Origin: an uncultured Pelagibacteraceae bacterium
GTDB lineage: Bacteria > Pseudomonadota > Alphaproteobacteria > Pelagibacterales > Pelagibacteraceae
Length of the DNA stretch: 64,000 nucleotides
Direction: 5' to 3'
Assembly (NCBI GenBank): GCA_902516465.1
Contig: CABXZD010000002.1
Coordinates: 124,001 to 188,000, forward strand
Below, piece by piece: positions 59,815 to 64,000 of this stretch. Positions within the stretch are counted from its first letter, which is position 1; each line of letters opens with the position of its first letter. The notes below the pieces were generated by a model. The model worked only from the letters and a program-made list of their open reading frames with translations, was not told where the DNA came from and did not search any database. The position numbers and the translations under genes are program-made.

Positions 59815-60534
59815 ATGGAAAAAGCTAAAAAATTTAAATTATTTATAGGATTATTTTATCTTGTCTTAGTTGGATTATTTTTGTATTTTTTTTTTTCAAA
59901 ATTTAGCTTCCAAGAAATAACAAGCTATGATTTTATAAAAAATAATAGAAATTATTTTTTTGAACTGAAAAAAACCAATTTTTTTTTACTTACATTTTTA
60001 TTTTTTATTTTTGTTATAGTTTGGGTCTTAGCAGCAGGATTTGTCTCTCCTCTAGCTTTATTTTCTGGATTTATTTTTGGCAAATGGCTTGGGTCTTTCT
60101 ATTTAATATTTGGTATCTCGATTGGAGCTACAGTTCTTTACCTGTTTGCTAATTATTTTTTAAAGGATTTGATTAGAGATCGTTTTTTGAGAAAATTTCA
60201 GGGACTTGAAATAAAATTTAAAAAATCAGAATTCATTTATTTACTTGTTTATAGATTTATTGGTGGAATTCCTTTTGCAGTTTCTAATGTGCTACCTTGT
60301 ATTTTTAATGTTAAAGCACATAATTTTTTTTGGGCAACATTAATAGGAGTTTCTCCCCAAATCTTTTTAATGTGTGCATTGGGTAGTGGATTAGAAAAAG
60401 TTATAGATCAAAATGTGGAAGCACCAAGTTTATTTGAGCTAATCTTTTTACCCGATATTTATATTCCGTTAGTAATCTTTGCTTGTTTAGTAATTATGAC
60501 AATTTTTTTAAGAAAATTGTTTTATAAAAAGTAG
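59815..60534 (+). CDS. TVP38/TMEM64 (VTT-domain) membrane protein
   Basis: A 239-residue multi-spanning protein of the VTT/DedA superfamily, related to lipid scramblases. Signatures: FVSPLALFSGFIFGKWLGSFY, ISIGATVLYLFANYFLKDLI, and the mid-protein YRFIGGIPFAVSNVLPCIFNVKAHNF with its Pro-containing re-entrant loop. It is distinct from the DedA/YqaA protein at 1448-2053 but belongs to the same superfamily. Convergent with tRNA-Thr, whose 3' end is 8 bases away. The substrate is unknown. Confidence 0.88.
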   Translation: MEKAKKFKLFIGLFYLVLVGLFLYFFFSKFSFQEITSYDFIKNNRNYFFELKKTNFFLLTFLFFIFVIVWVLAAGFVSPLALFSGFIFGKWLGSFYLIFGISIGATVLYLFANYFLKDLIRDRFLRKFQGLEIKFKKSEFIYLLVYRFIGGIPFAVSNVLPCIFNVKAHNFFWATLIGVSPQIFLMCALGSGLEKVIDQNVEAPSLFELIFLPDIYIPLVIFACLVIMTIFLRKLFYKK

Positions 60535-60541
60535 ATAAAAA

Positions 60542-60615
60542 TGGTGCTCCCACCCTGTACTGACCAGGGAACTAGTCCTTACCAAGGACTTGTTATGCCA
60601 TTTAACTACAGGAGC
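60542..60615 (-). tRNA. tRNA-Thr (anticodon GGT) with non-canonical T-loop
   Basis: Read on the minus strand it is 74 bases. Acceptor GCTCCTG pairs with TGGGAGC (two wobble pairs at the inner end), discriminator A, CCA encoded. T8-A9 are present; the D-stem GTTA/TAAC closes a loop containing GG. Stem AGTCC/GGACT closes TTGGTAA, anticodon GGT. G1-C72 and C2-G71 agree with threonine identity. The oddity is the T-arm: stem CCCTG/CAGGG closes GTCAGTA instead of TTCRANN, so position 54 is G and 58 is G, losing the universal T54-A58 pair, while T55 and C56 remain. A short T-run follows the CCA. Confidence 0.82.
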
Positions 60616-60714
60616 AATTATTACTAATTGTATTTTATTGAGAATAAAGCATTTTTTTCAAATTATTGCCTTAATTTTTTTAAAATTATGATTTATACCT
60701 ATCTAAAAGAATTT

Positions 60715-60915
60715 ATGGGCATTCATTACGATTATAAATCTACCAAAAGCGCAAAGCTAATGGAAAAACAAGCTAAAAGAGAAAAAAAGCTTGCTGAAAA
60801 AAAAGCAAAACGATTAGCAAAAGAAGGTTCTAACAAAGATGATAATAAAGAGAAAGTTTTAGACGCTTCAAAACCAATCACATTAGATTTTCTTACAAAT
60901 CCAAATAAAGAATGA
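60715..60915 (+). CDS. 66-residue Lys-rich coiled-coil protein
   Basis: I take the ATG at 60715 as the start; the frame is open upstream to a TTG at 60628 and an ATG at 60688, but those add a hydrophobic, low-complexity stretch (FFSNYCLNFFKIM) unlike the rest. From 60715 it reads MGIHYDYKSTKSAKLMEKQ and then a charged heptad-like helix (AKREKKLAEKKAKRLAKEG), ending in PITLDFLTNPNKE. It is soluble and basic, with no recognised domain. The stop overlaps the next small gene's ATG by 4 bases, so both should be translated from one mRNA. Function unknown. Confidence 0.6.
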   Translation: MGIHYDYKSTKSAKLMEKQAKREKKLAEKKAKRLAKEGSNKDDNKEKVLDASKPITLDFLTNPNKE

Positions 60916-61022
60916 TTTTAAAAAGTAAAAATGAGCGTTTAAGTTTAGCGCTCAGAAAAAATTTAAAAAAAAGAAAAATTTTCCAAAAAAAAAAACAAAA
61001 GAAAAATGATACTAAACGATAA
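60912..61022 (+). CDS. 36-residue basic small protein upstream of dcd
   Basis: A 36-codon frame with ATG overlapping the previous stop (ATGA), ending 17 bases inside dcd in another frame. The peptide has a polar start, then a helical segment ERLSLALRKNLKKRKIFQKK and a Lys-rich tail. This layout resembles tiny alphaproteobacterial proteins with an 'LRxNLxRRK' core, a resemblance I recall but cannot check here. The double overlap strongly suggests real, coupled translation. Function unknown. Confidence 0.55.
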   Translation: MILKSKNERLSLALRKNLKKRKIFQKKKQKKNDTKR

Positions 61023-61557
61023 GCAAATAAAAGAATTAGCCGAAGGGCAAGAAATGATTAGTCCATTTGTTGGTGAAAGCATTTCTAAGGGTATTAGTCA
61101 TGGGTTAAATTCATTTGGATATGACCTTCGTTGTGGATCTGAATTTAAAATATTTACCAATATAAAAGGTGCTACTGCTGATCCAAAAAATTTTAGTGAG
61201 GATAATTTTATTACAGTGAAAAATGAAGAATCAATCCTAATTCCTCCAAATTCTTTTGCGTTAGCCTCTAGTCTTGAGTATTTTAAAATGCCAAGGAATG
61301 TTACAGGCCTTGTTACAGCGAAATCAACATACGCAAGGTGTGGATTAGGTGTTCCACCTACAGTTCTTGAGGGGGGTTGGAATGGTGTGTTAGTTCTCGA
61401 GTTTTCTAACCACACAAGTAATTCAATAAGGTTGTATGCTAATAGTGGGGCAGCACAAATTCTTTTTTTCCAAGGAGAACAGCCAGAGGTTTCCTATGCC
61501 GATAGAAATGGAAAATATCAAAATCAAACTGGTATTACTTTAGCAAAATCAAAATAA
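61006..61557 (+). CDS. dcd: dCTP deaminase
   Basis: Produces dUTP for thymidylate synthesis. The 183-residue dUTPase-fold protein has MILNDKQIKELAEGQEMI, the active-site SFGYDLRCGSEF near residue 37, SLEYFKMPRNVTGLVTAKSTYARCG (catalytic Ser-Arg region) and the C-terminal GAAQILFFQGEQPEVSY. Its start lies 17 bases before the end of the upstream 36-codon gene. It is 5 bases before murA. Confidence 0.96.
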   Translation: MILNDKQIKELAEGQEMISPFVGESISKGISHGLNSFGYDLRCGSEFKIFTNIKGATADPKNFSEDNFITVKNEESILIPPNSFALASSLEYFKMPRNVTGLVTAKSTYARCGLGVPPTVLEGGWNGVLVLEFSNHTSNSIRLYANSGAAQILFFQGEQPEVSYADRNGKYQNQTGITLAKSK

Positions 61558-61562
61558 GTTAA

Positions 61563-62825
61563 ATGGATAAATTTTTGATTCATGGTCCTTGTAAAATTAA
61601 GGGTAAAGTTTCGATCTCAGGTTCAAAAAATGCATCGTTACCAATTCTTGCAGCAACTTTGTTGTTTGACAAACCAGTAATTATTAAAAACTTACCAAGA
61701 GTGAGAGATATAAATACTATGCTTAATTTATTAAGATCTCTTGGATCAAAAATAATTTTATCTAAAGACAGAAAAACTGCGAAAATCATTAATAAAAAAA
61801 ATATGAATACTTTTGCAAGTTATTCACTTGTAAAAACAATGAGAGGTTCAATCCTAGTTTTAGGACCATTAATTTCAAAATTTCATAAAGCTAAAATATC
61901 TTTACCCGGGGGGTGTCTTATAGGTGCAAGACCTGTGAATTACCATTTAGCAGCATTAAAAAAATTGGGCATGAAATATGTAATTAAGGATGGATATATT
62001 TTAGCAAAATCTAATGGAAGGCTTAAGGGGGAAACAATAAAGTTCCCAAAAATTAGTGTTGGCGCAACTGAAAATTCAATAATTGCCGCATGTTTAGCTA
62101 AAGGTAAAAGTACAAAGCTAATGAATTGTGCTTGTGAACCTGAAATTAAAGATTTAACAAAATTTTTAAATAAAGCTGGTGCAAATATAAAATGGTCAGG
62201 AAGGACTTGTACAATTGTAGGAGTTAATTCTCTAGCTCAAACTAATCACATAGTAATGGCCGATAGAATAGAAGCAGGTACTTTTTGTGTAGCAGCAACA
62301 CTTGCTAAAGGTAATCTAGAAATAAAAAATTTAGCCCCTAAAATTATAAATACTGAGTTAGAATTATTAAAAAAAGTAGGAGCAAAAATTAAGACAACTA
62401 ATAACAAAATCTTTATAAAGGGACCTGATAAAATTAAATCTATAAAAAATATAAAAACTAAAGAGTTTCCAGGTATACCTACAGATCTTCAAGCTCAATT
62501 AATGGTATTAATGTGTAAGAGTATTGGACAAAGTTCTATTACTGAAAGTATTTTTGAGAATAGATTTATGCATGTTGCAGAGCTGCAAAGATTAGGCGCA
62601 AAAATAGATATAAAGAATAATAAAGCTTTTATTGAGGGAAACACTAAGTTTATTGGCGCTGAACTAATGTCAAGTGACCTAAGAGCTAGTGTTGCTTTGG
62701 TATTAGCCGCAATTGTTGCGAATGGAAAAAGTATTGTCGGACGGGTCTATCATTTAGAAAGAGGATATGAAAATATTGAAAATAAATTACAAAAAATTGG
62801 TGTTAGAATTAAAAGATTAAAATAA
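61563..62825 (+). CDS. murA: UDP-N-acetylglucosamine 1-carboxyvinyltransferase
   Basis: First committed step of peptidoglycan synthesis. The 420-residue enolpyruvyltransferase fold has GSKNASLPILAATLL (catalytic Lys22 region), the flexible active-site loop in LPGGCLIGARPVNYH with the fosfomycin-target Cys, and the late GIPTDLQAQLM and ENRFMHVAELQRLGA. It abuts the DUF2948 gene with no spacer. Confidence 0.96.
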   Translation: MDKFLIHGPCKIKGKVSISGSKNASLPILAATLLFDKPVIIKNLPRVRDINTMLNLLRSLGSKIILSKDRKTAKIINKKNMNTFASYSLVKTMRGSILVLGPLISKFHKAKISLPGGCLIGARPVNYHLAALKKLGMKYVIKDGYILAKSNGRLKGETIKFPKISVGATENSIIAACLAKGKSTKLMNCACEPEIKDLTKFLNKAGANIKWSGRTCTIVGVNSLAQTNHIVMADRIEAGTFCVAATLAKGNLEIKNLAPKIINTELELLKKVGAKIKTTNNKIFIKGPDKIKSIKNIKTKEFPGIPTDLQAQLMVLMCKSIGQSSITESIFENRFMHVAELQRLGAKIDIKNNKAFIEGNTKFIGAELMSSDLRASVALVLAAIVANGKSIVGRVYHLERGYENIENKLQKIGVRIKRLK

Positions 62826-63218
62826 ATGAACAAATATCAGGCAAATATAATTGCAAGTGACCAAGAGGGATTACAAATGATTTCTACTTGTAGCTCAGGT
62901 GCAAAAGTCAAAGTTAAGGATATTAAGTACCTTGCATCCAATAAGGTTTTTTTATTGTCAATTGAAAGAATTAAAATTGAAACTAACCAAGATGGTAAGA
63001 AAATCAATAGTATTTGTCGCTTTGACTTTGTTGATAAAGTTAGATCAAAAAACATTAATCAATCAAACAAAGATTTAGTTTTAGAATTAATTGGAATTGA
63101 TTATTTGAAAAATAATGATGATTATGAAATAAATCTTATTTTTAATAATAATGCTTACATAGCTTTAACAACTGAGACTATTGATGTACGACTTGAGGAT
63201 CAAAATGAAATTAAGTAA
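62826..63218 (+). CDS. DUF2948-family protein
   Basis: A 130-residue soluble protein. It opens with ANIIASDQEGLQMISTCSSGAKVKVKDI and has the strand-rich core LSIERIKIETNQDGKKINSICRFDFVDKV, ending in a DUF2948-like SxDxxL-type tail. The murA-DUF2948-hisD order is a frequent alphaproteobacterial arrangement, and that conserved position is the main basis for the family call. The function is not known for this family. It abuts murA and lies 2 bases before hisD. Confidence 0.72.
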   Translation: MNKYQANIIASDQEGLQMISTCSSGAKVKVKDIKYLASNKVFLLSIERIKIETNQDGKKINSICRFDFVDKVRSKNINQSNKDLVLELIGIDYLKNNDDYEINLIFNNNAYIALTTETIDVRLEDQNEIK

Positions 63219-63220
63219 TT

Positions 63221-64000
63221 ATGAGATTATTAAATAGCAAAAGTAAGAATTTTGATAAAAATTTGGATTATCTTCTTTTTAAAAGAAGAAAAAATATAAA
63301 ATCTGATAAAGTTTCAGTAGTTAATATTATTACTGACGTAAAAAAAAACGGTGATAAAGCACTAATCAAATATGAAAAAAGATTTAATCGAAATACCAAC
63401 ATTATTCCTAGTTCAACAAAAATTACCAAATTAATAAGATCTTTAAATCCTAAGGTTAAGAAAGCAATCGACACAGCATATAATCGAATTTACAAATTCC
63501 ATTCTTTGCAAAAATTTAAAGATATTTCTTATACAGATAAATTTAAAAATAAACTTGAGTATAAATATTTACCCTTAGAGTCTGTAGCAATTTATGTTCC
63601 AGGTTCGTTGGTATCTTATCCATCAACCGTACTTATGAATGCTATACCAGCAATTGTTGCAGGAGTTCCAAGAGTTGTAATGATAAACCCAGGTTTTAAA
63701 GGAAATCAAAATCCTGCTGTCTTATATGCTGCACGAAAATGCAAAATTAAAGAAATTTATTCTATTGGTGGTCCATCTGCTATTGCAGCAGTTTCTTATG
63801 GAACTAAAAAGATTAAAAGAGTTGATAAAATAGTGGGACCAGGGAATTCATACGTAACGGCCGCAAAGAAAGAGGTTTTCGGAGATGTTGGGATCGAAGG
63901 TATGACTGCTGGACCTTCTGAAATAACTATTGTTTGTGACAAATTTTCAAATCCTGAGTGGGTTGCTAGTGATTTAATTGGTCAAGCAGAACATGATCCT
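63221..64000 (+). CDS. hisD: Histidinol dehydrogenase (3'-partial)
   Basis: The gene runs off the window edge after 260 codons; the full protein is usually about 430 residues. It catalyses the last two steps of histidine synthesis. Visible motifs are the N-terminal region with VSVVNIITDVKKNGDKALIKYEK, AIYVPGSLVSYPSTVLMNAIPA, KIVGPGNSYVTAAKKEVFGDVGIEGMTAGPSE and the zinc-site LIGQAEHD near the window end. The family is clear; the last catalytic residues lie beyond the window. Confidence 0.95.
   Translation, partial: MRLLNSKSKNFDKNLDYLLFKRRKNIKSDKVSVVNIITDVKKNGDKALIKYEKRFNRNTNIIPSSTKITKLIRSLNPKVKKAIDTAYNRIYKFHSLQKFKDISYTDKFKNKLEYKYLPLESVAIYVPGSLVSYPSTVLMNAIPAIVAGVPRVVMINPGFKGNQNPAVLYAARKCKIKEIYSIGGPSAIAAVSYGTKKIKRVDKIVGPGNSYVTAAKKEVFGDVGIEGMTAGPSEITIVCDKFSNPEWVASDLIGQAEHDP

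Noticed and set aside
60628..60714. N-terminal extension of the 66-residue protein from a TTG start
   Set aside because: Adds a hydrophobic, low-complexity stretch directly beside the tRNA gene; the ATG at 60715 gives a more protein-like start. The intermediate ATG at 60688 remains possible.
63268..63474. 68-codon minus-strand frame at the window end
   Set aside because: Antisense to hisD, whose motifs are clear and continue to the window edge.

Overview
The window is AT-rich, very gene-dense alphaproteobacterial chromosome, most likely from the SAR11 clade (Pelagibacterales, 'Candidatus Pelagibacter'-like). This rests on strong A/T codon bias, spacers of a few bases or overlapping stop/start codons, Lys/Asn/Ile-rich proteins, and the gene content: a RegB-type sensor kinase, CobS/CobT, CarD beside a ferredoxin and a SUV3-like helicase, and murA-DUF2948-hisD. 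No insertion sequence, prophage or CRISPR array was seen. No stretch over 300 bases lacks a gene; the longest gaps are 3902-4099, 10240-10445, 17238-17403 and 39418-39642. The assignment is from pattern recognition, not a database search.

Layout. 1-2053: HNH nuclease (cut by the window edge), then DedA-DsbB-COQ7 on the minus strand. 2112-4242: tRNA-Leu, acyl-CoA synthetase, and a self-contained 25-codon Lys/Arg/Ala transcription unit. 4248-8991 (minus): tRNA-Arg, a possible 32-residue membrane peptide, thioesterase, SUV3-like helicase, TerB-like protein, ferredoxin, CarD. 9064-16447: thiolase, a pyruvate dehydrogenase E1 carrying the lipoyl domain with an E2 that lacks one, a 2-oxoglutarate oxygenase and a DMT transporter. 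16452-24087: UppP, glutamate synthase (gltD-gltB), an alpha/beta hydrolase. 24130-33697: glycosyltransferase and a translation block (thrS-infC-rpmI-rplT-pheS-pheT-lepA). 33698-39417: an accessory islet of surface-glycan and sulfotransferase genes around tRNA-Ser. 39643-42987: gyrB and regB. 42984-48160: CobT, CobS, J-domain protein, BolA, AroB, AroK. 48217-52356: a 59-residue membrane protein overlapping a 592-residue exported protein, then def-fmt-truA. 52336-59722 (minus): rpmH-rnpA-yidD-yidC-argB-HAD-dapD-dapE, then an HDAC-family deacylase and a SET-domain methyltransferase. 59815-64000: VTT membrane protein, an atypical tRNA-Thr, two small basic proteins, dcd, murA, DUF2948, and hisD running off the end.

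Most of this is streamlined housekeeping: amino-acid synthesis (Glu, Lys, Arg, His, aromatics), translation, membrane-protein insertion and envelope precursors. The main departures are the lipoyl domain sitting on E1, the tiny polybasic gene with its own promoter and terminator next to a CarD with a Lys-rich extension, the adjacent SET and HDAC-family genes, the tRNA-Thr with a non-canonical T-loop, and the surface-glycan islet between lepA and gyrB.
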